A stretch of 64,000 nucleotides of DNA, from positions 1 through 64,000 of the forward strand of contig CAWECP010000002.1 in assembly GCA_963807675.1 (NCBI GenBank), written 5' to 3'. The notes under the pieces are model-generated. The model was not told the origin of the DNA. It did no database searches and saw only the letters and a list, made by a program, of their open reading frames with translations. The stretch comes from Bog-473 sp963807675 (GTDB taxonomy: Bacteria > Actinomycetota > Acidimicrobiia > Acidimicrobiales > RAAP-2). The position numbers and the translations under genes were made by a program. Shown piece after piece: positions 19,143 to 28,641 of the stretch (position 1 is its first letter; every line of letters starts with the position of its first letter).

Positions 19143-19201
19143 CGCTCCATGTTGCCTGACGCCAGCGCCGCGGTCGGCGCGGCTCCTCGAAGGCGCGTGC
19201 G

Positions 19202-19984
19202 CTACCCGCGCAGCAGCACCTGTATGGAGCGCCACACCCGTTCGCAGAACGCCATGCCTCCCGTGTGCCTGTCGTCGTCGGCCGGGACGAGCAGGCACCG
19301 GCTGGCCATGGCGACCGTGCGGGCCAGGCTGCCCATCATGAGGTCCTCGACGGTGGCGTCGTCCCGGCTGCGCCACAGGGCGATGGAGGTGTCCCAGGCC
19401 ACGTCCCGGGCTGAGTTGATGCTCCAGTTGTCGACCAGGTCCAGCACCCGTTGCGCGTCACGATCGGCCCTGAGCGCCACTCCGGATTCGAAGGACTGGC
19501 GCACCGACTGCTCCGCCGCGTCGAGGAGGGCGTCGACCTTCTGGTAGTCGGCGTGACGGGAGCCGTCGTCCGGCGCCGTCCCGAGCTGGGTGCACGTCCG
19601 CACCACTGCGATGGGCAGGTCGTGGTTGATGTGCACGTTCATGCCGGCCAGGGCGAACTGAATCGGGTAGATGTCGCGGCGGGAGCGGGCCTCGAGCAGC
19701 GGCTGCCACGCCGCGGGCAGCGCATGGGGCTCTATGACCACCGCGTCGACGGCGTCGAAGTAGATGTTGGCGAACACCACGTCGAGCGTGGTCAGGAACT
19801 CCGGGTCCGCGAAGTAACCCTGAGCGATCCGGTCGTTCACGTCCTGGGTGACCTCGAGGTACATCCGGTTGAAGCAGGCCAGCCCGTCCCCTTCGGGCAG
19901 CGCCGCGTCGATCTCCTGCATCCGCTCGATCGCCTCGTCCACCGAGGTGACCGGTGGTCCGGACGTGGGGAGCGCGGCGGGCAT
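19202..19984 (-). CDS. DUF5995 family protein
   Basis: 260 residues from ATG 19984. The sequence pattern CFNRMYLEVTQDV, NIYFDAVDAV, FALAGMNVHINHDLP and DNWSINSARDVAWD matches DUF5995, a mostly actinobacterial all-helical family of unknown function. The conserved His pair in NVHINHDLP could bind metal. It lies between the SGNH hydrolase and the second GGDEF-EAL gene, same strand, with gaps of 59 and 43 bases. Confidence 0.75.
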   Translation of the reverse strand: MPAALPTSGPPVTSVDEAIERMQEIDAALPEGDGLACFNRMYLEVTQDVNDRIAQGYFADPEFLTTLDVVFANIYFDAVDAVVIEPHALPAAWQPLLEARSRRDIYPIQFALAGMNVHINHDLPIAVVRTCTQLGTAPDDGSRHADYQKVDALLDAAEQSVRQSFESGVALRADRDAQRVLDLVDNWSINSARDVAWDTSIALWRSRDDATVEDLMMGSLARTVAMASRCLLVPADDDRHTGGMAFCERVWRSIQVLLRG

Positions 19985-20027
19985 CGGCGCGGAAGGCTAG
20001 GCGAGGTGGGGCGGACCGGCCTTTTGT

Positions 20028-22584
20028 TCAAGCAGGCGGCGACGCCAGCAGCCTCGTCGCCGCCTCGGCGTCGAGCGGACGACCGAGGTGGTAACCCTGG
20101 CCCAGGCCGCACCCCAGCGTGCGCAGCGCCTCCTCCTGAGTCGCGGTCTCGATTCCCTCGGCGATGGTCTGGTAGCCGAGTGTCCCGGCCAGCTGGACCA
20201 TGGCTGCCGCGAGGCTGTTCGTGTCGCCGACGGCGCCGGCCGTCTGGACGAAGGACTTGTCGATCTTGACGATGTCGATCTGGAGCCGGTCGAGGTGGGA
20301 GAAGGTCGAGTACCCGGTGCCGAAGTCGTCCAGCGCGATGCGCACGCCGAGCGCGCGCAGGGCGGACAGGTTGCGCACGGTGGTGTCGTTGTCGATGAGG
20401 ATGGCGCTCTCGGTGATCTCGAGGATCAGCGATCCGGGATCGAAGCCGCAGCCGCGGACCTGCGCCGCGATCCGCTCCGCCAGCGTGGGCTCGACGAGGC
20501 GCCCGGCGGAGAGGTTGACGCTGATCACCAGCTCGGGCCCGGCCAGCCCGGCGTCGAGCCACTGGCGGCCCTGACGGCAGGCGGCGCGCAGCACGAACGT
20601 GTCGATCTCCCCGACCAGCCCCAGTTCTTCCGCCAGCGGCACGAAGAAGCCGGGATCGACGAGCCCCCCGCGCGGGTGTGACCACCGCACCAGGGCCTCG
20701 AAGCCGACCACCCGGTGCGTGTGGAGGTCGACGATGGGCTGGTAGTGCGCGAGCAGGTTCTCGGCCAGGATGGCCTCCCGCAGGTCGTCCTCCAGCTCAA
20801 TGCGGGCCAGCACGGAGGCGTGCATCTCGTCGCGGTAGACCTCGAAGCGGTCCTTGCCGAGGTCCTTGGCCTTGTACATGGCGATGTCGGCGTTGCGCAG
20901 GAGCTGCTCGCTGGTGATGCCGGCGACGTCGAAGGCGATGCCGATGCTGCCGGCCGAGCTCACCGACTTGCTCCCCAGGCGCACGGGCGGCCGCAGCGAT
21001 TCGAGGATCCGCTGAGCCACGTCGGTGACCACGTCATGGGACCGGACGTCCTCGATCAGGACGGCGAACTCGTCCCCGCCCAGCCGCGCCGCCGTGTCCG
21101 ATGGCCTCAGGCAGCCGGCGAGGGTGCCGGCCACCCGCTTGAGGAGGTCGTCCCCCTCGCCGTGCCCCAGGCTGTCGTTCACGGTCTTGAAGTTGTCGAG
21201 GTCGATGAAGAGCACGGCCAAATGGGAGCCCGAGCGCTCGATGCGGGCCAGGGCGTGGTCGAGGCGGTCTTGGAAGAGTGCCTTGTTGGCCAGGCCGGTC
21301 AACGGGTCGTGGAAGGCCCGGTAGGCCAGCTCGTCCTCCAGCCGCTTGCGGTCGGTGACGTCGCGAAAACTCATGACCCGGCCGACGACGCGACCACCCA
21401 CCCGCTGAGGCCTGCTGGCGCGTTCCACCACACGCCCGTCCCGGAACTCCAAGATGGTGAAGCTTTCGTAGTCCGACGTGAAGGAACGCCGCTCCTCCTC
21501 GCTGACCGAGGCCTCGGGGTCCTTCAGCTGCTCGAGCGCGAAGGCCAGGGCAGTGGCGTTGTTCTGTTCGGCCACGAGCTCCTCGGGGAGGTGCCAGATT
21601 TCGGCGAAGCGACGGTTGGAACCGGTGATGCTCCCGTCGGTGCTCATTACCAGGATGCCGTCCGCCGTGGACTCCAGGGTGGCGGTCAGGCGAGAGAGGG
21701 CCTCGCTCAGCTCGTGCTCGGCCGACACCTGTGCCGTCGCATCGTGGGCCGAGATGACGAAGCCTTCGACGGTGGGGTCGTCGAGCAGGTTCACGATGCT
21801 GAGCTCGAACGGGACCGAGGCGGCGCCGTCATGGCGCAGCAGGTTCAGCCGGGCGGTGACCGGGTTCGCCGCCGACGCCCCCATAGTCGCGGCGGCCAGC
21901 GCGGCCGTGAACCGCCCCCGGTCTTCGGGGGCGACGAGGTTGATCAGGGGTTGGCGCTCCACCAGCTCGGGGTCGTGCCCCAGGAGGCGCGTGATGGCGC
22001 CCGAGGCCGACTCGAGGCTGCCGGCCGACGAGACCTGCATGAGGACGTAGCCGGCATTGTGGACGAGCGAGCGCATTTGGGCCTCGCGTCCCTGGCCCAC
22101 CTCGTAACGCCGCCGCTCGGTCAGGTCGCGCATGCAGAGCAAAACGGTGCTCTCGCCGTACCACTCCACCGTGGTGCCGACGATTTCGACCAGTCGCCAT
22201 CCCGATGCCGCGTTGATCCGGATCTCAATTGGTGTGCCAACGTCCCGGCCCTGGATGGTGGACAGCGAGCGCAGCACGAGCTCCTGGTCGTCCGGATGGA
22301 CCAGGTCGAGGCCCGACTGGCCGACCGTGTCCGCTATCGACCGTTCGAACATGCGCTCGGCCGAGGGATTCCCCCAGACGATGTTCCCGTTGGGGTCGAC
22401 CATGACGATGGCGTCCGGCAGGCGCAGGAAGGTTTCGACGACGGCCTCGGGTTCGTCGACGGGCCAGCTTGGCGCGGGCGCGGCCTTCAACTCACGCGCG
22501 GCGGAGTGCGCCACGTGTCGACCTTCTCGTCCGTCATCGGCGCTCGGCCGGACCAGCTCTAGCAACGTACGAACGCTCCTCCAC
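20028..22584 (-). CDS. PAS-PAS-PAS-GGDEF-EAL c-di-GMP protein, paralogue of 13194-15779
   Basis: About 850 residues with the same domain order as the paralogue and extensive identity through GGDEF and EAL. GGDEF is intact with an RPSD I-site five residues before it. The EAL domain has canonical EALVRW, NLSAG, EITES, DDFGTGYS and AEGIET. The start is unclear. A perfect AAAGGAGGT (22593-22601, minus strand) sits 8 bases before GTG 22584, but that GTG is in another frame and its ORF ends after 16 codons. The nearest in-frame start is TTG 22565, too far from that site. A one-base indel near the 5' end, or a short leader ORF, would resolve this. Confidence 0.85.
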
Positions 22585-22815
22585 GTCGCCTGACCTCCTT
22601 TTTGTCGGTTGATTGACACTGAAGGGTTGGTTGCGATCGCGTTGCGCGACGGGCGTTCCGGCATGCCGAAAGGATGCGTGGCGCCTCGTTCGGGGCCGGC
22701 AGGACCCCTGTTCTGGGGGACAACCGACGGGTTCCGCCGGACCGACCGGCGGCGGGTCGGAGGCGGCGGGCCGACCGGAGCCCTGAGCGGACGTCCGACG
22801 GATAGGTTCACGTGC

Positions 22816-24216
22816 GTGCCCCGCGATCCGGGTCCTGACGACGAGGACGCCTTCGAGGCCATGGTCTCCGAGCTGGTGTCCGGCTACGAGGCGGCCACGG
22901 GGTCCGACCTCGGCTGGGTGGTCGAACAGCTACTCGAGTTCAGGTGGACCTACTTCGACGGGAACCTGGCCACCTGGACCGCCGACGAGGTCAGGAGGCT
23001 GCTGTTCGACCTGTATCCAGCCAGGTCCTCCCTCCAGGCGAGCAGCCTGCCGCATGTGATCGAGGGGTTCGCCGGGTTCCTGCGCTATCTGGGTGACGTG
23101 GGACTGGCGTCCCCATCCAAATCGCAGCGGTTGGCGCTCCTCGTCGAAGCGAGCGCCCCGGAGTTCGAGGCCGCCATGGGGGACGAGTCCCGCTACAGCG
23201 CGGGCAAGCGGTTCGTGCTGGCCATGGTGGCCGACGGGGTCGATCTGACCGACGGCGCCGCGGTCGACGCCTGGACGCAGGCGTTCAACGAACGCTCCTT
23301 CGACGAACGCGTGCGCATCGTGGGACCGCCCCCCGACGGCGGCCGGCCGCTGCCGTGGTGGCGGCGGGAGCGTCCCGGCGCCCTCGACGGGGTCGTCGTG
23401 TCCGTGCCGAGGGAGGCCCTCGAGGAGCGGGCACGGGAGTCGGTGTTCTTGCGGCGGACGCGCCGCCTGGTCGAGTTCGTGGGCGAGAAGCGGGCACTGA
23501 CGGACAAGGGCAACCTGACCCTGGCGGACGCCAGGGAGCTGGTCGAGCTCCTCGAGACCCCGGACATCGTCGAAGAAGTGTTCGGAGATCGGGTGTTTCG
23601 CCCGCGTAGCTCGACCGAGCTGCGAGGCGTCGACCTCCCCTTCCGCGTGGCGCTGACGGCCGGCTTCTTGGAGCGGCCGAGCGCCCGTCGGGCGCGGCCC
23701 GGGCCCCACGCGGCGTTGCTGTCGGAGGATCCGCTCGAGGCGATGGCCCGGCTCCTGGGTGCCCTGTTGGCCGAAGTCGGCCCGACCGCCTACTACTGGG
23801 GCGACGACACCTACGGCTGGGGCTTCTGGGCCGACGTGGTCGACGAGGAGCTGGCCGAGGTGCTGGCCGATCTCGCCGTGGCCGGGGAGGCGGTTGCGGT
23901 CGAGATCGACGAGATCGCGGACGAGCTGTGGGGCGTGGTGCTCGATTCCTACGACCTGGACGACGTCGAGCCGGACAAGCTCGAGTTCCACTCCCGCTTT
24001 GTCAACTCGGCGATCCGGCGGTCCTTCGCGGACCTGGAGCTGCTCGGCGTGCTGGCCGTCTCGGGCGTCCACGTGCAGACGACCGACTACGGGACGACCG
24101 AGGAGGCAGGCGGGGTCGTGACCGTCACGCCGTTGGGGGCGTGGGTGATGCGGCACATCGCGGCCGAAGTCATCGACGTCTCCGACGATGGGCCGGAGCG
24201 CAACGGGCACGGGTGA
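22816..24216 (+). CDS. hypothetical protein, 466 residues
   Basis: Starts at GTG 22816 (VPRDPGPDDED); the frame is open upstream but that sequence looks random. The protein is acidic and helical, without membrane segments. Noted stretches include LPHVIEGFAGFLRYLG, RYSAGKRFVLAMVADG and YYWGDDTYGWGFWADVVDEE. It reads to TGA in a single clean frame with strong high-GC codon bias, so it is a real gene. I recognise a loose resemblance to actinobacterial proteins annotated as pRiA4b ORF-3-like but cannot support it. It is divergent from the second GGDEF-EAL gene. Confidence 0.6.
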   Translation: MPRDPGPDDEDAFEAMVSELVSGYEAATGSDLGWVVEQLLEFRWTYFDGNLATWTADEVRRLLFDLYPARSSLQASSLPHVIEGFAGFLRYLGDVGLASPSKSQRLALLVEASAPEFEAAMGDESRYSAGKRFVLAMVADGVDLTDGAAVDAWTQAFNERSFDERVRIVGPPPDGGRPLPWWRRERPGALDGVVVSVPREALEERARESVFLRRTRRLVEFVGEKRALTDKGNLTLADARELVELLETPDIVEEVFGDRVFRPRSSTELRGVDLPFRVALTAGFLERPSARRARPGPHAALLSEDPLEAMARLLGALLAEVGPTAYYWGDDTYGWGFWADVVDEELAEVLADLAVAGEAVAVEIDEIADELWGVVLDSYDLDDVEPDKLEFHSRFVNSAIRRSFADLELLGVLAVSGVHVQTTDYGTTEEAGGVVTVTPLGAWVMRHIAAEVIDVSDDGPERNGHG

Positions 24217-24296
24217 CGCGGCCGGCGCACCGAGCTTCGCCGCGCCGGCCAGGACCGAGATGGACGGGGCCGACCCTCCCGTAGCAGGCTCGCCGC

Positions 24297-25187
<891 letters not shown>

Positions 25188-25521
25188 GGGTGATCGGCGG
25201 GTCCGGGAGGGTCCCTCCGGGACCCCTTGGGCGCGCCTGAGGGAGCATCGGCGCCCGCGAGCCCGGCTGCAGGCGAGGGGAAGACGCCGGCGGCGTCCTC
25301 TGCCCGCCGGCGACCGTCCGGCCGTGCTGTCATAGGGACCGTGCGCGTCATGGCAGGTCAGCGCCGAGGATCACCTCCTGGAGGGACCGCCGTCGGCCCG
25401 TGCGGCGGGGTCCAAGGTGACTTCCGGCTCTGTTGCGCCCGGCCCGAATCGGGCCATGGTGTGCGACGGGACATACCTGTGTCGGGGTACTCGCCAACCA
25501 CGGACCACAAGGAGATTCTGC
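25188..25521. other. intergenic, no gene seen
   Basis: About 330 bases between menB and the SHOCT gene. It contains GC-rich inverted patches but no gene. A ribosome binding site (AAGGAG, 25509-25514) sits at its right end. Confidence 0.3.
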
Positions 25522-25923
25522 ATGCTCGCTTCCAGCTACCCGGTGCTCGATGCCTTCCTGACGATGCTCTACTTCTTCCTGTTCATCATCTGGATCTGGC
25601 TGCTGATCATGGTGTTCCTGGACATCTTCCGCAGCCACGACATCGGCGGGTTGGCGAAGGCGCTGTGGGTGATCTTCATCATCGTCATCCCGTACCTCGG
25701 CGTCTTGGTCTACCTGATCGCACGCGGCGGCAAGATGCACGAGCGGGCGGCCGAGCAGGCAGCGGCCCAGCAGAAGGCCTTCGACCAGTACGTGCGCCAG
25801 GCGGCCGGTACCTCGGGCGAGGACGCCGCCTCGCAGCTGTCCAAGCTGGCCGACCTCAAGACCCAGGGCGTGCTCACGGACGCCGAGTTCGAGGCGCAGA
25901 AGGCCAAGATCCTGGCCAGCTGA
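25522..25923 (+). CDS. small membrane protein, PLDc_N-like N-terminus and C-terminal SHOCT domain
   Basis: 133 residues. Two membrane segments (FLTMLYFFLFIIWIWLLIMV and LWVIFIIVIPYLGVLVYLI) flank FLDIFRSHD, typical of phospholipase D-nuclease N-terminal (PLDc_N) modules. A charged linker leads to the SHOCT motif LSKLADLKTQGVLTDAEFE. The start is supported by AAGGAG 7 bases upstream. A near-copy lies at 39811-40212 and a shorter relative at 34924-35157. SHOCT modules are thought to aid oligomerisation or membrane-protein association; the role here is unknown. Confidence 0.8.
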   Translation: MLASSYPVLDAFLTMLYFFLFIIWIWLLIMVFLDIFRSHDIGGLAKALWVIFIIVIPYLGVLVYLIARGGKMHERAAEQAAAQQKAFDQYVRQAAGTSGEDAASQLSKLADLKTQGVLTDAEFEAQKAKILAS

Positions 25924-25959
25924 TCCCGGCCGGCCGGGTCATCCGACGGGAGGGCGCCC

Positions 25960-27198
25960 GTGCCTGACCCCGCGGCCGACCCCCAGCCGGAGTCCCGGCA
26001 GCAGCCCGGGAGCGAGCCCGAGCCGGAGAGGCCGGCCGGGCCGGAACCGCGCGCCGCTGACGCCGGGGACGGCCGAGGCATCGGAGCGAGCAGCGGCAGC
26101 AATGCCATTTCGCGGCGCCTCGAGACCAGGATCGAGCAGGAGGCCGAGTCGCCGCTCCCGTGGCGGTCCCTGGTCAAGGGGACCGTGGCGGTGGTGGTGG
26201 CCGGCGTCACCCTCTACCTCGTCTTTCCCAGCCTGACCGAGGTCTTCGACTCGTGGCCCAAGCTGCGCTCGCTCGACTGGGTCTGGTTCGTCTTCGCGCT
26301 GGTGGCCCAGGTGGCGCACTTCACCTGCACCATCGCACTGCAGCGCATCGCGCTGCGCACCAAGGCCTGGTACTCGGTGGCCACCTCGCAGCTGACGGGC
26401 AACTCCATCAGCCTGATCGTGCCGGGCGGGCAGGCCGTGGGGGCGGCGACGCAGTTCCGCATGCTCGCGGCGTCGGGCAACGACGCCGCCACCGCCGTGG
26501 GCGGGCTGACCGCCTTCTCGCTGCTCGGCATCGGCGGGCTGCTGGCGCTGCCCATCTTCGTGCTGCCGGCCATCATCGCCGGGACCCCGATCGACAGCGG
26601 CCTCGAGCACGCGGCGCTGCTCGGCATCGTGGCGTTCGTGCTCTTCGCCGGTTTCGGAGCGGCCGTTCTCATGTTGGAGCGGCCGCTGCGCTGGGCCGGC
26701 GACGTCTTCCAGGCGGCGCGCAACCGCGTGAAGCGCAAGTCCGAGCCCATGACCGGCCTGCCCGACCGGCTGGTCTACGAGCGCAACCGCATTCGCGAGG
26801 TGCTGGGCCGGCGGTGGAAGGCGGCCCTCCTGCTCTCGAGCGGGCGGCTGGCCTTCGACTTCATGACCCTGCTGGCCTGCATCCGGGCCACGGGCGTCAA
26901 GCCGAACCCCTCCCTGGTGCTGCTGGCCTACGCGGTGGCCGGGCTGCTCGAGCTCGTGCCGGTGACGCCGGGCGGACTCGGGATCGTCGAGGCGGGCCTG
27001 AGCGGCATGCTGATCCTGGCCGGGATCCCCGGCGGGCAGGCCGTGGTGGCCACGCTGGCCTACCGGATCATCTCGTACTGGCTCCCCATCCTGGTCGGGC
27101 CGGTGGCCTATGTCATGTTCCGGGTCCGGTACGGGCCGCCGGGTCATGGCCATGGGACCGGGGCCGGGGCGGGGGAACCCGCCGCGGCGCCGGCCTAG
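25960..27198 (+). CDS. flippase-like / lysylphosphatidylglycerol synthase transmembrane-domain protein (UPF0104)
   Basis: 412 residues from GTG 25960 (GGGAGG upstream). A 70-residue Pro/Glu-rich cytoplasmic leader is followed by about eight membrane segments. The family signature is visible in QLTGNSISLIVPGGQAVGAA (start of the conserved pore-like loop) and LLELVPVTPGGLGIVEAGL. Such proteins resemble the membrane part of MprF and are proposed lipid flippases. It follows the SHOCT gene by 36 bases and could be co-transcribed. Confidence 0.8.
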   Translation: MPDPAADPQPESRQQPGSEPEPERPAGPEPRAADAGDGRGIGASSGSNAISRRLETRIEQEAESPLPWRSLVKGTVAVVVAGVTLYLVFPSLTEVFDSWPKLRSLDWVWFVFALVAQVAHFTCTIALQRIALRTKAWYSVATSQLTGNSISLIVPGGQAVGAATQFRMLAASGNDAATAVGGLTAFSLLGIGGLLALPIFVLPAIIAGTPIDSGLEHAALLGIVAFVLFAGFGAAVLMLERPLRWAGDVFQAARNRVKRKSEPMTGLPDRLVYERNRIREVLGRRWKAALLLSSGRLAFDFMTLLACIRATGVKPNPSLVLLAYAVAGLLELVPVTPGGLGIVEAGLSGMLILAGIPGGQAVVATLAYRIISYWLPILVGPVAYVMFRVRYGPPGHGHGTGAGAGEPAAAPA

Positions 27199-27224
27199 GG
27201 ATGTCGACCTTGAACAGCCTCGCT

Positions 27225-27264
27225 ACCACGATCACCACATTTATGATAAGGTGGTGATCGTGGT
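27225..27264. promoter_or_regulatory. 14-bp inverted repeat with embedded -10, Res-Xre operon operator/promoter
   Basis: ACCACGATCACCAC (27225-27238) and GTGGTGATCGTGGT (27251-27264) are perfect inverted arms around a 12-base AT-rich spacer. The spacer holds TATGAT (27242-27247), a good -10. The right arm covers the GTG codons at 27251, 27254 and 27260, so the mRNA is probably leaderless and its start lies inside the operator. This is as expected for autorepression by the antitoxin. Confidence 0.7.
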
Positions 27265-27808
27265 TGAATCGACGACACTGGACAAGGTGAGGCAGGTCCT
27301 CGAGGACTCGGAGCTGAGCGCCGTGACCGAGGAGGTCGTCGGCTACCTGCGCTTCGTGGAGGGGAGCGACCAGCGCCTGGACGCCCTGGCGGGCCGGCCC
27401 CTGCTGCTCGACACCGCCATGCGGGCCGAGACCTATGCCGGGCAATTCCATCGCCAGGTCTTCGACGAGGTGCCCATGGTGAACGCCAAGTGGGTGGCCG
27501 ACCTCCTGGGTCCGGTGAGCGACGTCCGCGGCTTCATGCGCCGGTTGCGGGCCAGTTCCGACATCGTGGCCCTCAAGCACGGGAACACGTTCGTCTACCC
27601 GGCCTTCCAGTTCTCCACCGAGCGCCGGGAGGTGAAGCCGGCGGTGGCGGAGGCCAACCGTCTGCTGCGCAGCGCGGCGGACCCCTGGGGCGCCCTGGCC
27701 TGGTGGACGGCGCCCAACCCGCGCTGGGGTCGACGCCGGCCCATCGAGCACGCCGACGACCGGCGGCTGGTGACCTTGGCCGGCGCCGAGCCGGACGACG
27801 GCTTCTAG
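27251..27808 (+). CDS. Xre/MbcA/ParS-type antitoxin
   Basis: About 185 residues; GTG 27251 is the first of three possible starts in the operator arm. The N-terminal half looks DNA-binding, with a basic segment at FMRRLRASSDIVAL. The C-terminus has DPWGALAWWTAPNPRWGRRRP, the toxin-binding pattern of the DUF2384/MbcA domain (key residues WW..PNPxxGxRxP). It lies 14 bases upstream of a RES-domain toxin. It should neutralise the toxin and repress the operon through the inverted repeat. Confidence 0.8.
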   Translation: MVIVVESTTLDKVRQVLEDSELSAVTEEVVGYLRFVEGSDQRLDALAGRPLLLDTAMRAETYAGQFHRQVFDEVPMVNAKWVADLLGPVSDVRGFMRRLRASSDIVALKHGNTFVYPAFQFSTERREVKPAVAEANRLLRSAADPWGALAWWTAPNPRWGRRRPIEHADDRRLVTLAGAEPDDGF

Positions 27809-27822
27809 TCGGCACCGCATCG

Positions 27823-28500
27823 TTGCCGGCCATCGAGCCCCCGGCCACTTGCCCCGGCCGTCCGGTCACCTCCACCCTGCCGGCGGGAACGGTGCTTTAC
27901 CGGGTCCACCGGGCCGACCGGCCCGCTCACGCGTTCAATCCGACGCCCCGCCCGCCCCCGTCCGCCGGCGACCCGGTCGAAGGTGGCCGGTTCGACAGCA
28001 TCGACGGCTCCTACGCCTCCCTCTACGCCGCCCTGACGGAGGAAGGCGCCTTCTGCGAGTCCTTCGTCCGGGACCTCGACTACACCCGGGCCGGGCCGCG
28101 CCCGCTGACGTGGGCCCGGGTGAGCGGCAAGGTCCTCAGCACCGTGCGGACCCGCCACGACGTCGAACTGGTCGAAATCCAGGGTGCGGCGGCCGAGCAG
28201 CTGGGTCAGGACGACTGGTTGACCCGGTGCGACGAGGACGCCTACCCGCTGACCCGGCGCTGGGCGGGCGCCGTGCGGGCCTGGCTCCCGGCCCCGTTCC
28301 CCGCCGGCCTGGGGTGGCAGTCCAAACGCGACCCGCTGCAGCGGGTCATGGTGTTGTGGGGCGAACCCGCCGGTGCCACCACCGGCTGTCAGGTGCTGGA
28401 GCCCGACGGCATCGCCGGCGGCGAGGCCCTCGACGGCGGCTTCGGGCTGGTCAAACTGTCGGCCTTCCTGGTTCCCTGGCGCCTCTACCTGGAGCGGTGA
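27823..28500 (+). CDS. RES-domain toxin (MbcT/Res type)
   Basis: About 225 residues, taking TTG 27823 as start. The RES domain appears as LYRVHRADRPAHAFNP, GGRFDSIDGSYASLYAA and EGAFCESFVRDL; conserved Arg, Tyr/Ser and Glu residues of the NAD-binding pocket are present. RES toxins degrade NAD+ (Mycobacterium MbcT by phosphorolysis), stopping growth when the antitoxin is lost. It is paired with the upstream antitoxin in the Res-Xre order antitoxin-toxin. The low-efficiency start fits tight dosage control. Confidence 0.85.
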   Translation: MPAIEPPATCPGRPVTSTLPAGTVLYRVHRADRPAHAFNPTPRPPPSAGDPVEGGRFDSIDGSYASLYAALTEEGAFCESFVRDLDYTRAGPRPLTWARVSGKVLSTVRTRHDVELVEIQGAAAEQLGQDDWLTRCDEDAYPLTRRWAGAVRAWLPAPFPAGLGWQSKRDPLQRVMVLWGEPAGATTGCQVLEPDGIAGGEALDGGFGLVKLSAFLVPWRLYLER

Positions 28501-28641
28501 CTCCCGTGTGACCAGGGCTGACCCCTCTGAGAGGGGGTCAAGCGCGAAGGTCAACGTGCCGACAACTCCAGCTGGGACCGGCGCGTGGCGCGCCGGCGCT
28601 TCTCGTGTCATATGGATTGCGATTCAGGGGGACAGGACCGC

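Noticed and set aside
25368..25379. GGATCACCTCCT, identical to the 3' end of 16S rRNA
   Set aside because: Only 12 bases match. The sequence upstream has no 16S helix 45 or other rRNA similarity, so it is coincidence.
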